Shown here: positions 44,191-56,100 of the stretch, piece after piece | How positions within the stretch are numbered: the stretch's first letter is position 1 | Layout of the letters: each line of letters begins with the position of its first letter | Program-made: the position numbers and the translations under genes | Notes under the pieces: generated by a model | Databases searched by the model: none | What the model saw: only the letters and a program-made list of their open reading frames with translations | Told to the model about the DNA's origin: nothing | Origin: Hypholoma sublateritium FD-334 SS-4 | Lineage: Eukaryota > Basidiomycota > Agaricomycetes > Agaricales > Strophariaceae | Assembly: GCA_000827495.1 (NCBI GenBank) | Contig: KN817536.1 | Coordinates: 310,001-374,000, forward strand | Direction of reading: 5' to 3' | DNA: 64,000 nt

Positions 44191-45283
44191 TTAGGCGGAT
44201 GATTGGAACTTCTCCGGCACGGGGGACTCGGTTCCACAATATGTCTTGTGGTACTACGTACCGAGTTGTCAGACAATTTGGGGAGCGACTGGTAGGCAGC
44301 ACGCACCTTCCAATCCTCCTGCTGACATTCTGGGCTGCAATAGCCTATGCAACGATGTCGTGAGCAATTAAATATTAAAAACTTAAAACAAGAGAGACGG
44401 GGGACTCACGAACTACCTTGCACTTTGAACACCTAAGCTTTGGGTGCTTCTCACCACAGTCGGCACGACATGCCATTTGAGCTTCATAATAGGCTCTCAT
44501 ACCCATGTCCTCCTCAATCTTGAGGTGCTCGTCGCCATCTTTAGCTTTACGCTCCTCGTATTCCTTCGTCTCTTCTTTGTCTTTATCCGTCAGTCGGGCG
44601 GCGCGCTCGCTCAGCCACGCAGTGAGATCAGCCTTGTCCTCATCAGACATACCACTCCAAGTGACTTCGATGTCGGGGAAATCCCAATGGTTTTGGAACC
44701 AAATGCCTTTGGCAACTGCAGCGCCTTGGGCGCGGACCCAGTGGTCGACGCCTCCCCATTGGGAACCGAGGTCAGACGTGGAGAGGGGCGTCCATTTTCC
44801 GACGGTGGACGGGATTTCAGGGTCATGTTCGATGCGGTAGCGCACACCGTGCTGCGCAAACTCTCCATCTCCATTGATGAATCCAATCTAGTACGTATTC
44901 AAGTCGTTAAGTAGAATTCTGATCTCACTGGTAGACACAACACACCTCGACGTTATAGCCGTGTCGCGTCACATACACGTCGCTGACGAAGTCAATCTTT
45001 GTGTGGACGCGCAAGTAGAAATCATGTGTTCCGGTATCGTCGAGGAGCCGCTCGAGGAGCTGTGGGCGCCCGAGGCGATGAATGAGGGTTACCACCCCGC
45101 TGGGCCCGGTAATTTTGGGTGATTTAGGATGCTGCCCCTCCTCATCAATACCGGATTTGATGATCTTGGGGTAATCTTCCGGCGTTGAAGCTGGGAGGAG
45201 CTCAGAGTCGACAAAACGAATCTGCGCAAGGGGTCACTCGCATGCTGGACGGTGTAGATCGACGTACTCACTACACCGTGCAT
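44191..45283 (-). CDS. MYND zinc-finger protein
   Basis: The start at 45283 lies in a 12-base first exon (MHGV) that splices over a 48-nt intron (GTGAGT...TGCGCAG) to IRFVDSELLPASTPEDYPKI. The next parts are GVVTLIHRLGRPQLLERLLD, YLRVHTKIDFVSDVYVTRHG, then, after an intron, IGFINGDGEFAQHGVRYRIE, DHWVRAQGAAVAKGIWFQNH and a charged helix. The C-terminal zinc finger is split over three exons: CRADCGEKHPKLRCSKCKVV, RYCSPECQQEDWK and YHKTYCGTESPVPEKFQSSA. This gives the full MYND set of Cys and His ligands (C-C-C-C-C-C-H-C). The stop is at 44191. MYND fingers bind proline-rich partners; the N-terminal domain is not recognised. About 290 residues. Confidence 0.82.
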
Positions 45284-45621
45284 AGCGTCAGTTGGAGGTA
45301 GCAGGTAGAGGGTGGTGAAGGCCCCACTGGAGTGAAACTCTTTTTAAAAACCATTGCCGTCCGGATTGCGTCCGGATTTGCCAAGTATAGCGATGAGCGG
45401 GCGCTAACTAGGCTTCCCCTGCCGGACCGAGACACAAGCCCAGACCCGGGCCGACATCGGCGTCATCGTCAGCATGTGACCTCAGTATCTTTTGGCCTCG
45501 TTCAGGCCTCGTTCGCGACTCGCTCGTTCCAAGGTCGTCGTTCTCCCGACTTCTAAGTCCTTCAAGCGCTCCGCTTGATGCGTTGGACTTATTTGATTGT
45601 GCTATAGGCTCCGTATATCCA
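45284..45621. other. divergent promoter region, MYND / L2HGDH
   Basis: A shared upstream region of 338 bases. No gene is seen. Confidence 0.5.
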
Positions 45622-47210
45622 ATGCGTACCTTGAAAGGACTGGTTCGAGCCTTGAATGACAGTGGAAGGTTTAAATACAAGGTTCGATCATTCCGGGCAA
45701 CCGCTGCGGACGCGCTGAATTTCACAGTCCTCTAGGAGCCGGAAGATGTCGTAGATTACTTAGTTGTTGGTGGAGGTACATTGCACTAATGTCCCGACAT
45801 CCAACCTTGCTAACTGAAAGATCGGTATAGGCGTTATTGGGCTTGCAATCGCACAAAGGCTGTCGCAGCGATTCCCAAACAAATCGACATATCTCGTTGA
45901 GAGGCACATACGAGCTGGAGAGGAAACGAGGTATGATGAGGCTCTTCTACAGTCTAAAGTGTATCAAAATAATTTTTCAGTTCTCGAAATTCAGAAGTGA
46001 TTCATTCAGGTATTCCATGAAATATTGAACCCCAAACATCCACTAAGTGTTCAAGCCAGGCCTGTATTATCCTCCGAACTCTCTGAAAACCAGCCTCTGC
46101 CTTCGTGGACGTGATTTGATGTACGAATACTGTAAATCCCACAACGTACCCTTTCAACAAGTCGGGAAACTTGTGGTCGCCACACGCCACCAACAAGGCT
46201 ACATCGAAGGTCTCTATACCAAATCTATGCAACTCAAATGGCCCAAATACTCTTCAAGCCCCGGACTTCGAGAATCCGAATATGCTCTCCCGACACAGCT
46301 GCTATCTGGGGAGGAAGCCAGATTGATGGTACCTGATTTATCTGAAGAGATTGCGGCAGCACTTTGGTGTCCTGAAACCGGGATTGTCGATTCTCATACT
46401 CTGATGGGAAGTCTAGAGAGAGAAATTTCGGAGTCAATGGAGTCGGAACTCGTCTACGCCTCAGAGGTTGTTAGAATCGACCCGTATAAGAATTCAAAGA
46501 TATCCAATGAAAACGGCGTCCGATCTGGAGAGGATGGCTGGGTTGCTCAAATCACCACTGAAGGGGCCGATCCATATGCCCTCCTGGCTCGGAATCTTAT
46601 CAACGCATCAGGCCTTTCAAGCGCTATGGTCCTCAACTCTATTTTGCCAAAGGATGAACGAATTCCTATGTATTATGCAAGGGGGTCATACGCTTCCTAT
46701 CATGGCTCCGGTGTATCCCAAATCAAGCATCTCATATATCCTTGCCCGTATACAGGCCCAAATACTCATGCTTTTGAATCGCTCGGAACTCATTTGACAT
46801 TAGACCTCCAGGGGAAAATCCGATTCGGGCCTGACATTGAATGGATAGACATTCCAGACTCCGAAGTGAAGGGCACCGAGGAGGATAGCGAGTTCTGGAC
46901 AAAGATGCTGCAGCCAGACGATTCACGCCTTCCCGAAATGCACCAAGCTGTGACCAATTATTTGCCCGGCGTGGTTTTGGAGGGCCTTCAGCCAGACTAC
47001 GTTGGGATCAGGCCTAAGCTCATTCCTGCCGGAGGGGGTTTTCAAGATTTCTTCATTCGGACAGACTATCCAAGTACAACCGCGGAAAACGACCATAGGA
47101 ACTTGATGGTTAGTTTGTTGGGTATTGAATCTCCGGGACTGACTTCCAGTCTTGCTATTGCCGAGAGAGTGGTCGAAGATGTCTTTCGAGGGGAAGGAAA
47201 GGTGGTATAG
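45622..47210 (+). CDS. L2HGDH: L-2-hydroxyglutarate dehydrogenase (FAD-dependent)
   Basis: This mitochondrial flavoenzyme oxidises L-2-hydroxyglutarate to 2-oxoglutarate, a metabolite-repair reaction. The start at 45622 gives MRTLKGLVRALNDSGRFKYK, a basic leader; an intron with acceptor CCTCTAG leads to EPEDVVDYLVVGG|GVIGLA, the FAD-binding GxGxxG. The family signature SSRNSEVIHSGLYYPPNSLK is assembled across two introns. Further conserved parts are QQVGKLVVATRHQQGYIEGL, CPETGIVDSHTLMGSLEREI and, near the end, DYVGIRPKLIPAGGGFQDFF and LLGIESPGLTSSLAIAERVV. It ends RGEGKVV at 47210. Length about 440 residues. Its 3' end converges on NDUFA12 with 56 bases between the stops. Confidence 0.92.
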
Positions 47211-47266
47211 GGGGAAGATTCAATCTATTTACCATCGCAAATATACAACACCAAATCACGGATAAT

Positions 47267-47904
47267 TTATGCTCGTGCTTTGACTTTGGGTTCCCAAGCG
47301 TTATACTTGGGGGCCACAGTGTTGTATGGTTTGTATGCTCCCCGGGTACCTGTCAAATTCTCGATGTAGCGCTTAAGAAAGAAATTGAGCAAAAGAACAC
47401 ATGGAGAATATACAACTACTAACTGCTTGCCAGGGAGGTGTGAGGTTTTGCATGACAGCGTCACTTGAGGGAGGTTCGGTGCGAATGTGAGAAATCCATG
47501 AATGCCATTCAGGGGGAACTTGAGTTGCGTTGTAGTCGTGCTGTCATCACGCTTAGTTTGCTTCGCACAAGATTGAATTGGAGACTAAGTAACCTGTGCA
47601 AGGTCCACCCATCGGTGACGACCTATGTGAGAGGAGACCAATCGATAAATACATTATGAAGGGATATTTCGGGTTGACAAACCTGGAACTTCCTCCTCGC
47701 CATTCCTGTTCTCGAAGTATCTATTGCCGAATCTAGGAGAACATGCTGTTAATCCCCAGGTAGAAACCTCCCGGACGTCCCGACATACTGATCTTTGCCA
47801 ACATAGGTTCCAGATTTGGCGTCGCAGATGTACTGCAGCTGCCTCCACCACTCCCGGACGCCCACCCGCCGCATGCTTCGGATTGTCCGCTGTAAGGACA
47901 CCAT
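47267..47904 (-). CDS. NDUFA12: NADH:ubiquinone oxidoreductase subunit NDUFA12 (B17.2)
   Basis: A supernumerary subunit of mitochondrial complex I. The start at 47904 gives MVSLQRTIRSMRRVGVREWW, then RQLQYICDAKSGTYVGKDQ and, after an intron (GTATGT...CTAG), FGNRYFENRNGEEEVPG. The next exon is GRHRWVDLAQ, a hallmark of the family, followed by VPPEWHSWISHIRTEPPSSD and a final exon RYIENLTGTRGAYKPYNTVA ending KVKARA at 47267. All junctions keep frame. About 145 residues, the usual size. Confidence 0.92.
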
Positions 47905-48434
47905 GTTGTGTGTTGAGTCTTTGGTTAGTACAAGCTGGATCCCCGTCGCCCGAACGCCACTGGAAATTTATTTGTTCCTGCTTTATTTGAGGGCAATCAT
48001 GCCGATGTGGCACTGCCGAGGCATTGCCAACTGATGTCTTTCCTCCGAGTCTTGCCAAAAAAATTCAACCTTTGAACTCTTCACTGCAACCTCACTGGGT
48101 CCCCCAATACATGGAATACTTGAGTTTTTTTCCACATATTCGTCCTGATTGAATCGGCCATCAATCTTGCTTGAAGATTCGAGAGGCAACAAGGACTCTT
48201 TGACAAAGACTACTCAGTGATAAAGGAGCCGACCGTGACATTAGCTCGAGCCTCGGGCTGCCGGACTCGAAGAATATTCCGCTTTCATTGTGCGGAACGA
48301 AGTGCCTGTCAGCCTCGTCTGGACCTATATATGTGTCTGACCTATGTTTTTTTTCTGTGGCCCTCTTCTTCGTGCCTGCACACCGACCCCACGTATTCTA
48401 TAGGCTGTCCCTCTAGGCCTTCATATCTCCAAAA
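47905..48434. other. divergent upstream region
   Basis: The space between the NDUFA12 start (-) and the small membrane protein start (+). Short open frames on the minus strand (for example 47983-48192) show no domain. No gene is supported. Confidence 0.45.
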
Positions 48435-48976
48435 ATGTCATTGATGAACTTCATCCTGTCCTGCCTCCGATACCTCTTTGATCTTTGCTTTTTTCTCGTC
48501 TGCTCGTCCTTGATGTTCCTTGTTTTTCTCACTCGTACCCCACTGACTGTCCAGAAAGTCGAGCTCAAAACAATCATAATACCAAGCATCAAAGTTCATG
48601 GTGAGTCGTTACATACGGCACTGATTCCACGGACTGACACATTCCTGCAGACCAAGAAGCTCAGACCAGTGCTTCTCTCTTGTATGCTGGAGATTCAGGT
48701 GCAGATGTTTTCCGGTCTAGAGATTTCGAAGATATGCAATTGAGTTTCCTCCTTGTGATTTCAATCTTACTTGTGCCCTTCTTATTGGCTCATTTCTCTT
48801 GTTGCAAGCTGTCTGGCGATATTTCGGGATGCGATATCAATATTCCCTCCAACTTCGATCGCTTGAAAGCCCAAAGCAAGAGGACCATCCAAGCCTTGGT
48901 TGAGAACCGCCGCCGATTGGCTCAGCGTGCTTGTAAGCTCGGGAATCTGGCTGTTCATCGTGCACACTGTAGCTGA
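48435..48976 (+). CDS. small predicted membrane protein, unrecognised
   Basis: The ATG at 48435 has a strong context (CCAAAAATGTC). The product starts MSLMNFILSCLRYLFDLCFF and has a hydrophobic segment to MFLVFLTRTP, so it is probably a signal anchor. An intron (GTGAGT...CTGCAG) joins KTIIIPSIKVH to DQEAQTSASLLYAGDSGADV. Two 3' models are possible: reading on through a second hydrophobic helix (SFLLVISILLVPFLLAHFSC) to a stop near 48976, or removing that stretch as an intron (GTTTCC...TTGCAAG), which leaves a short tail VWRYFGMRYQYSLQLRSLES with a stop near 48902. I do not recognise the family. It is about 115-155 residues. Confidence 0.4.
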
Positions 48977-49938
48977 CTTTCGTTGTCAAAAGCTTCCGTA
49001 CGCATTAGAAAAGAACGCCAGAAGCTGTCTAGTGCAGTTTGGAAGGCTCGCCGCAGCCGTGCTTGAAGTTTGGAATCCGTACTGTTTTTTTCTTACCTGT
49101 TGAATTTGTTTTATAATTGCATTTACGCATTGATTCGCCTTGACTGCTTTCCATGTAAACATTCTCACCGAGATTTCGGTGTGAACTCAGGGGGCATCCA
49201 TCAAGGCCAGCCAACACATAAAAGGTACGATGTCTATGTCTTCTATTTTATGGCTGACTTGAAATAATGTGCTCACGGTCGGTTCAAGATCCAGACACCC
49301 AAGGTTGATCAACACAGAATACGATCTTAAATAAAGGAAAGTAGCAATCATTGAATCAACGATAGAAATAATTCACAACATGGCGATCAAAGAGATGTTT
49401 CTAGCCGAAACCACCGCAGTGGCCTGAACATTCTTTCGCGGCGAGCGCCCGCTAAGCATGTTCGCGTCTGGCTTCTGCTTTTGATGACCTTTCCTGCTGA
49501 CGACCCCCCTTTTCCCATTTCGCGGTTTACTTGCAGCTGCAGATTAGATAGGTGTGAATCCAACATGACAATCACCCGTCGCATAGAAACAACTCGGCGC
49601 ACTGGCAACCATGACCGTGGTCCTTTTGCTCCCTTTTGGTCTCGCTGCCTGGCAGTCTCCGGCTTTTTTTCTGCCTTACTGTGCCTTGGCTTGATGACAG
49701 CCACCAGAATAACATGTCATGTGCTGCCCGTATGAAACTGACACTCAGCTCGGATGGTGTTGAGCACTTACTATTCTCTTCTGTCACTCGTTTAAATTTC
49801 TTCGTTCACATCCTGGCTCTGGGAGCTTTTCTACGTTCGCTGAACAGTTGAAGCGGGCTTCTGCGCTGCTGGTTCTGACACATCTACTTGTCACTGTCTG
49901 TCGTTTCTTGACTTGGGACTGGAAGAGGATTTGGTGCG
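48977..49938. other. 962-base intergenic region
   Basis: The upstream region of the seven-transmembrane gene and the 3' flank of the small membrane gene. Open frames here lack domains and splice support. No gene is seen. Confidence 0.45.
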
Positions 49939-51719
49939 ATGTCTGCTGGTAACGACAGCATCGGTGCGTGTGCGGGCTACATTTGTTGTCTGCGTGATCT
50001 GACTTGCGTGTATCGTGTCTATGTTTCTGGGCTCACAGACGCTGGCGAGCGATTGCCGATCAATATCGTTCGGGGGACGAAGGGGGAGTTGGTTCTGTTC
50101 TTGGTATTGAATGTGTGGCCCTCACATTTTGGCCTCCCCATCATGTTGGCGCTCGTGCTGTCCAAGCGGGTCAAGCGCCATGCGACGTTCGCCAATCTAT
50201 GTGCTGCTTTCATCATTATCGGGGTGTGAGTACCTGCAGAATTTTTTCTATTTAGTTGTGAGTGCCTAATCCCGCAATCTTGCAGGTCGTCGAGCCTTTT
50301 GTGCGCAAATTGACTATTTATGTCGTGCAACTCCAAAATTGATGGGTTCACGCTATCGCAGAGTGTATGATAGCAGAACGACAGGGCCGGAGCCAGGGCG
50401 GATGATTTGCTTGCTCCAGGCGTCGTTGCTATACGGGATGCCAGCGCTGTGAGCTTCTTCAATAGGGCGTTCGCGACGATAGCTGACAAGCCGCACATCA
50501 AGCTCATCGACTGCAGCTTTCAGTCTGGTCCTGCAGGTACGAACCCGAAATACTGTACTGATCATCTACTTCGCGCTCACACATGCACATCGATAGATGA
50601 ACTTTATGGTCAAGGCAGCGTATGACGGGGTGCCGTATCTTGATGGTGATCATATCATCAGGCTCTGGATTGTGTGTTCTGTGACTTGGCGATCGTCGAT
50701 TCTGGGCTGATTATCCCACTTGGTAGATGCTGGTAGGGCCGTATATCGTGTTCTTCACGAGCATCATCGTCACTGCCGTTGTGAGTTGAGCTCATTAACT
50801 TATACAAGACCTTTTTGAAACTCAAGATGTCACTAGATCGGCGTTGCGAATCCGCAGAACGTGTCTCGCGACCGGCGCTTTTTTTACTGCTCCGTCGAGT
50901 CGCTTGCGCTGTACGTTCACGCTCTTGATATGATATTCGCAGGCGCTAAATTGTATTGCTGCAATTCTTAGCACAAATACGATCACAACTTTTTCCGCTG
51001 TTGTCCTGATGGCAACATTGATCCTGATGGGTGAGTGGGATTGGGTTGGTATCAGGAGATCATGGTGCGGTGTATCAATCTACATGAATTCTGATTTTTG
51101 TTATCAGCGTACACTCTCTCGCTGTTATACCGGCGCATACGGCTGGCGAGGAGCCACGCGTCGCGGCCGCGCTGGACGCTCGATCTCAACTTTCCTGTCC
51201 GCATCATGGTGTTTGGGTTATATGTGATAGTTGCGTTCTGGTGAGAAATTGTTCTGTCGTTGTAAGTTTCCCTTATTCCGGTGCTGATTCCCGGGCAGCT
51301 TGAGTGTTCTTTCAGTGACGTCGCCCTCCAGTCCTGTCCCCGATCTTGTCGTTGCGTCGGGTATGGATGCGTCCTCCTGGTGTCGGGTTTATATGCTTAC
51401 TTAGATCCTTCGTAGCGGCGACGGTGGCCATTCTAATTTTTGGGACGCAGAAAGTGCGGACTTTCCCATCTTTTTATGATCTGACTCCTTGTATGCTGAC
51501 TCCCGATATTTCTGGCAGGACATCCTCCACGCTTTGTGTTTCTGGAAGAAACCCCCCCTGGGCGATGTATCAGAGCCAGGAAAGGCGATGAACGTGAATC
51601 TCAAAAATGCGTTTGACGGCGTGGCGTCGGACACTGAGTCGACAGTTGGGAGAAATCTGCAGCGCAAGGGATCGAACAAGCCCCTTCCACCGCCGCCATA
51701 TGATACCAGCCCGGTATAA
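49939..51719 (+). CDS. seven-transmembrane orphan protein (agaricomycete receptor-like family)
   Basis: The gene is cut by about eight introns. The start at 49939 gives MSAGNDSI, then DAGERLPINIVRGTKGELVL, and the first helix. The following exons spell a conserved agaricomycete pattern: MLALVLSKRVKRHATFANLC, TTGPEPGRMICLLQASLLYG (50376-50448), VGPYIVFFTSIIVTAV, IGVANPQNVSRDRRFFYCSV, RRIRLARSHASRPRWTLDLN, FPVRIMVFGLYVIVAF, SVTSPSSPVPDLVVAS, ATVAILIFGTQ and DILHALCFWKKPPLGDVSEP. A cytoplasmic tail ends PPPPYDTSPV at 51719. Hydrophobicity gives seven helices. The family is widespread in mushrooms, is not the STE3 pheromone receptor, and has no known ligand to my knowledge. Exact exon borders in the middle need transcripts. 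Confidence 0.72.
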
Positions 51720-52304
51720 GTAGCCACTGGCAGTTTATTGGTCGTGTTCAGTCTATTTTGTTGCTCGTTGTTTTTTCAAGTATATAGAAGGCGCATTGAC
51801 CGCGCATACCCTCACACACCTCATATATCCATGTATCTTATTTATTGTGTATCAAGAATATAAATGTGGCCGACTGACGCTGGAGGCTACACCAGTTATA
51901 TAGGCGAACCTTTACTTTGTCGCGGCCTTGTTTGCAACATCGAGGTAAGAAGAAAGCGAACAAGTAATACAGGTACAGCAGTAATATGAATTTGATCCCC
52001 ATCTAGGAAAGATGCGGTGAATCAGATGATGTAGATGGTTTGGAGATCGTCCAATTGAAGGTGAAGAAGTTTGGAGTATTTTCCGGTATCTGTATATCAT
52101 GGGGTACTGGATGGCGCCCGCTAATAAACATCAATCATGTTATTAGAAAGTGGGGCATGAAGGTCGATGTCGGGTATCATGGAGTCCTCCGGCTTCAACA
52201 AGGCCGATTTCTAGTTGGGCTTACGGAGGTGCGCGCAGCTTGGTTTTCGGTAACGGGAATGAAGCGAGAGGCTTCATTCAGAGCAGATGGGCCACTAAGA
52301 GCAT
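51720..52304. other. convergent 3' intergenic region
   Basis: Between the stops of the seven-transmembrane gene and coiled-coil paralogue B. No gene is seen. Confidence 0.5.
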
Positions 52305-52813
52305 TTAGTTTGACATTGCGTTCCCGCTGTGATCAAGATGGGAACCAGGTTGATTGCCTGCGATGATTGGACAACGTACAGTACGTTCGTCATTAACCTG
52401 CATTGCAGCATCAATGTGGGCTTCCATCTCCTCCTTTGCGTAGTGAATCTGTGCATATTTCTGACTTGAAAGCTAACAGGACAGGATGAGCGGGAAATTG
52501 AGTGACAGCGAGCGTTGCAAACCTCAAAATCTATTTGAGCCTGGTGAACTTGACCGGGCGCGATTTCATTGAAGCCGTCTTGTTTTAGATTTTCTGCCTT
52601 TTCGAGTTTAGCGTCCGCCTTGACAACCTCCTGATTATCTGTGAGTACGTGAAGGAATGGTTGTGGAGAGAGATAAACCTTGTATGCCTTCTGCTCCGCC
52701 TTCTCTGTGCGGGAGAGATCCTTGCTGGCTGCCTTGATGTTCTTCTCTTCGTCCTTTGCCTCGCGAATGAGGTCCTTTTTGGCTTGCTTGACAAGTGCTT
52801 GTGGTGCTTCCAT
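52305..52813 (-). CDS. small Lys/Glu-rich coiled-coil protein (paralogue B)
   Basis: The start at 52813 gives MEAPQALVKQAKKDLIREAK, then DEEKNIKAASKDLSRTEKAE and QKAYK. A phase-0 intron precedes EVVKADAKLEKAENLKQDGF, the exon ends AQIDFE, and after another intron KYAQIHYAKEEMEAHIDAAM continues to a TAA at 52305. It is about 125 residues, almost entirely helical and charged. Paralogue A (26246-26826) shares LVK...EAK.DEKN.K.A.KDLS...K.E.K.YK and both intron positions. I would place both in the basidiomycete group sometimes labelled Ncp1, with low certainty. It shares a 289-base divergent upstream region with the MscS gene. Confidence 0.7.
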
Positions 52814-52880
52814 GGTATGCAGTGGGGACGAGGATGAGTGCCACTGTAGGCTTATACCAAGCGCCTAATTTTAGCCCGCG

Positions 52881-52900
52881 ATGACGTCGGGGGACGTCAT
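52881..52900. promoter_or_regulatory. palindromic double CRE-like site
   Basis: ATGACGTC (52881-52888) and its exact inverse GACGTCAT (52893-52900) are separated by GGGG. Each half contains seven of the eight bases of the bZIP/CREB site TGACGTCA. The site lies in the shared promoter, 68 bases upstream of coiled-coil paralogue B and 203 bases upstream of the MscS gene. Confidence 0.6.
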
Positions 52901-53102
52901 GGCCCACAACGCGCACTGCGCAGTCACCATGCCGCGTCCAGTCACGACTCTTGGCACAACGCGATTCATTTGGGGGCATTTTTTACGCTCCACACAATTT
53001 TCCTGATCGGCCACAGGAAAACCTTTGAGCCTGCAGATCCATGCGCCACGCCGAACTCGGAAACATAATAATGGCTCTTTGCGCCATCTTGCTCCTCAAA
53101 GT

Positions 53103-56100
53103 ATGGTCAACAAGTCGCGCGGTATCTTGAAGAACGGCCCGAGATATCATGAGGAAGATGCTTCTTCGGAGAATCTACTATTCTCTTCGGATCCCTTCAA
53201 TGTGGCCTATATCGCAACCACCACCGAGCCCACCATGCTAGCTCCAGAAAGCTCTGAAAAGAGCGAGAAACGAGCAGACGACGAGGGCGTCTTCGTCGAT
53301 GTTGGTCTTGCCAATGAAAGCGACTGTGAATCAACCCACGAACACGAAAAACGTCCCGCCGTCCACAAGGTCCAATTTCCAGATTCGATTTCCAAAGCCC
53401 CGCCCTATGTTCGCCAGGACACTGATATGATGAGCACTCGGTCTGGAGCTTCATCAGTGTACGGTGGCGACGAAGACGACTCTGAAGATTACGACTGGTC
53501 CGACGAGGAGGATTTAGTAGACGAGCAGGCAAAATTCAACAAAAAGCTCAGCTCCAAGAAGGCAAGCCGGCCGTGGGGTCCAACAAGGTCATCAATCCAC
53601 TATCATGTTACGTTATTTCGGCTAACATCAAATATAGGATCATTTCCCTCCTCTTTTCTTCCCTCATCGGCTCTGTCTTCCTCGCGGGGGTCCTCATTAC
53701 ACCTGCGCTTCTCGTCCACTTCTACTGGTATAAGCCCCATCCAACGGAATTTCGCACATACGTGAAGGACAACATCGAGGCATGGCTTTTCTGGACCGCT
53801 GCGAACCTAGTCATCTCATGGGGGCTTGCCATGATCATTGACCTACTCCCAGTCGCCATCCGTTACTTCATCGCCGCAATTTGGGGCCACGTTTCCGAGT
53901 CTGTAAAGGCACGCCTTGAGGTCTACGAGTCGGTGAAAGGCACAATCAAGCCCGCCTTCTATGCGGGGAGTGCCTATGCGAGTTGGACAATTATCTTCCA
54001 GCATATATACAAACTCTTTGACGCTGGCGACAACACAAACAGTCGTGCTCAATATACGAACCGCGTATGTGTGATGTTCATGTCCTGTTACTGCCCCTGA
54101 CCAATTTACAGCTCGCACAAGTCGTAGAATTCTTTTTCTTCCTAATTCTTGTATGGCGGATACAAGCCATGGTAGCCCACTTTATAGGTCCGCCTTTTCC
54201 ATATACAAAAAGCATGTAGATTGACCAGGTATCTCCACAGCGTTCTCATTTCATCAAGTTGCCTACAAAGAACGCGTCGCCGAAGTGGAAAACTCTCTTG
54301 TGGTTATCGAAAAGCTCCGCCAGTATAAGCCGAAAAACCAACTCCGTCATATTCCCAATAAATCCGGCACACGCACACCTACTTTCGGAGGATGGATGAC
54401 TCCGCTTTCAAATACGCAACATTATAACCTGCTGCATAGCGCCCTCCAGGAGACATCGAAAGGCGAAACAGAAACTCCCGCGGGATCTCGCACCCAGAAA
54501 CACGAGCGTGGAGCCTCATTCGAACCTCCCGCGGCCAACCGGCTCTCCTGGCAAAACTCTTACGAAGCTGGTTCACGTAGCGGCCATGGGCACGGACATA
54601 GGCGCGCCCAGCCTAGTTACAACCTGAATGAGCCGGACACCGAACTCGCGGCCGCTCCCGATCTTGACGACGGTGTTGCTGTCGAACTCGAGGTGCTGCC
54701 AAGTGAACCGGCGGTAGGGCAAGTCTTCACCGCCGCTCCCGCAGTTCCTAGTCACTTAAACCCCCATCGCTACCCTCCGAATACGGACACGCGTCCAAGT
54801 TCGCATGCAAGCTCTGATGATATTGGATATCATGCATATGGTTCGCCGGGTGGTGTTGCTGGGGCTGCCACCGCTGCTGCAGAGGCGGTGGATGCCACTA
54901 TTAGGCAAACGGCGAAAGCGCTGAAGACGGCGGTACTGCACGATGCGAGAAATATTAAGGGAAACGCGGATGAACGAGGGGGATTGGGATGGAATATACA
55001 TTCAGCTCGGGAGGCGAAGGTGCATTTTTCGTGTTCTTATTTCCGACTATCTAATAATTTGCGGTGTCGTTGGTCAATTTAGCGTCTAGCACGCTCGATT
55101 TTCACTCGTTTCAGAGACCGTGGCCGTTCCTGGCTCATCGCTGCCGATTTCTATCCTGCATTCCCCGATAAAACCTCTGCAGAAGCAGCATTCAAAGTCT
55201 TTGACAAGGACTCGAACGGTGATATATCGCGCGCTGAGATCAAGACCGCACTGCTCAAGATATACAAAGAGCGCCGCTTCCTCTCGCGCTCCATGCGGGA
55301 TGTCGGCGAGGCACTGCGGACACTCGATCGGATACTTCTTTGTGTGGCTATTGTGATCATGTTCTTCATTGCACTGAGTGTATTCGGTGTCGAAGTGGGC
55401 GATTCGCTGACGAGCGTGTACACTCTCGGCATCGCGGCTAGCTTCATCTTTAAGGCTTCCGCGAGTTCGGCGTTTGATGCCATCATGTTCCTGTTTGTGA
55501 CGCAGTATGTTTGGGCGCCTATTCGTACGAAGGCAAGGCTGATCATCGTTATTTTTACAGTCCGTATGACACAGGCGATCGCGTTTTGATTAATGGTGCG
55601 CTTTAGTGCGTGTGATAAACAGAAACATTATTGATTGGCTTTTTCTAGATCAAAATATGGTTGTCAAAAAGGTTGGCCTATTTGCTACCGTGTTTTTGCG
55701 TTCGGATGGCACGGAGACCTACTACTTCAACAGCCAATTGTTCACTCAATTCATGTATGTCCTCTGTTCTATGATCTGTCTCGCTACTAATGTCATATTC
55801 GTAGTCTCAATATGCGCCGCTCAGACAAGACGTTCGAGAATCTGACCATGCAAGTCGCTTGGACAACCCCGCTAACGAAGCTCGACGCGCTCGAGCGAAG
55901 CCTGAACGACTGGCTTTCCACGGAGGAGAATCGCTGGTTTGAGCCAAGCACGAATATCGTCCTGCAGAATATCGAGTTCCAGCGCTACCTCGAGATCACA
56001 ATCGGCATCGGGCACAACGGCAACTGGCAGGACTGGGGCCTGCATAACATGCGCCGCACCGCGTTCCACGCCGCCACGCACTACTACTGCCGCGAGCTCG

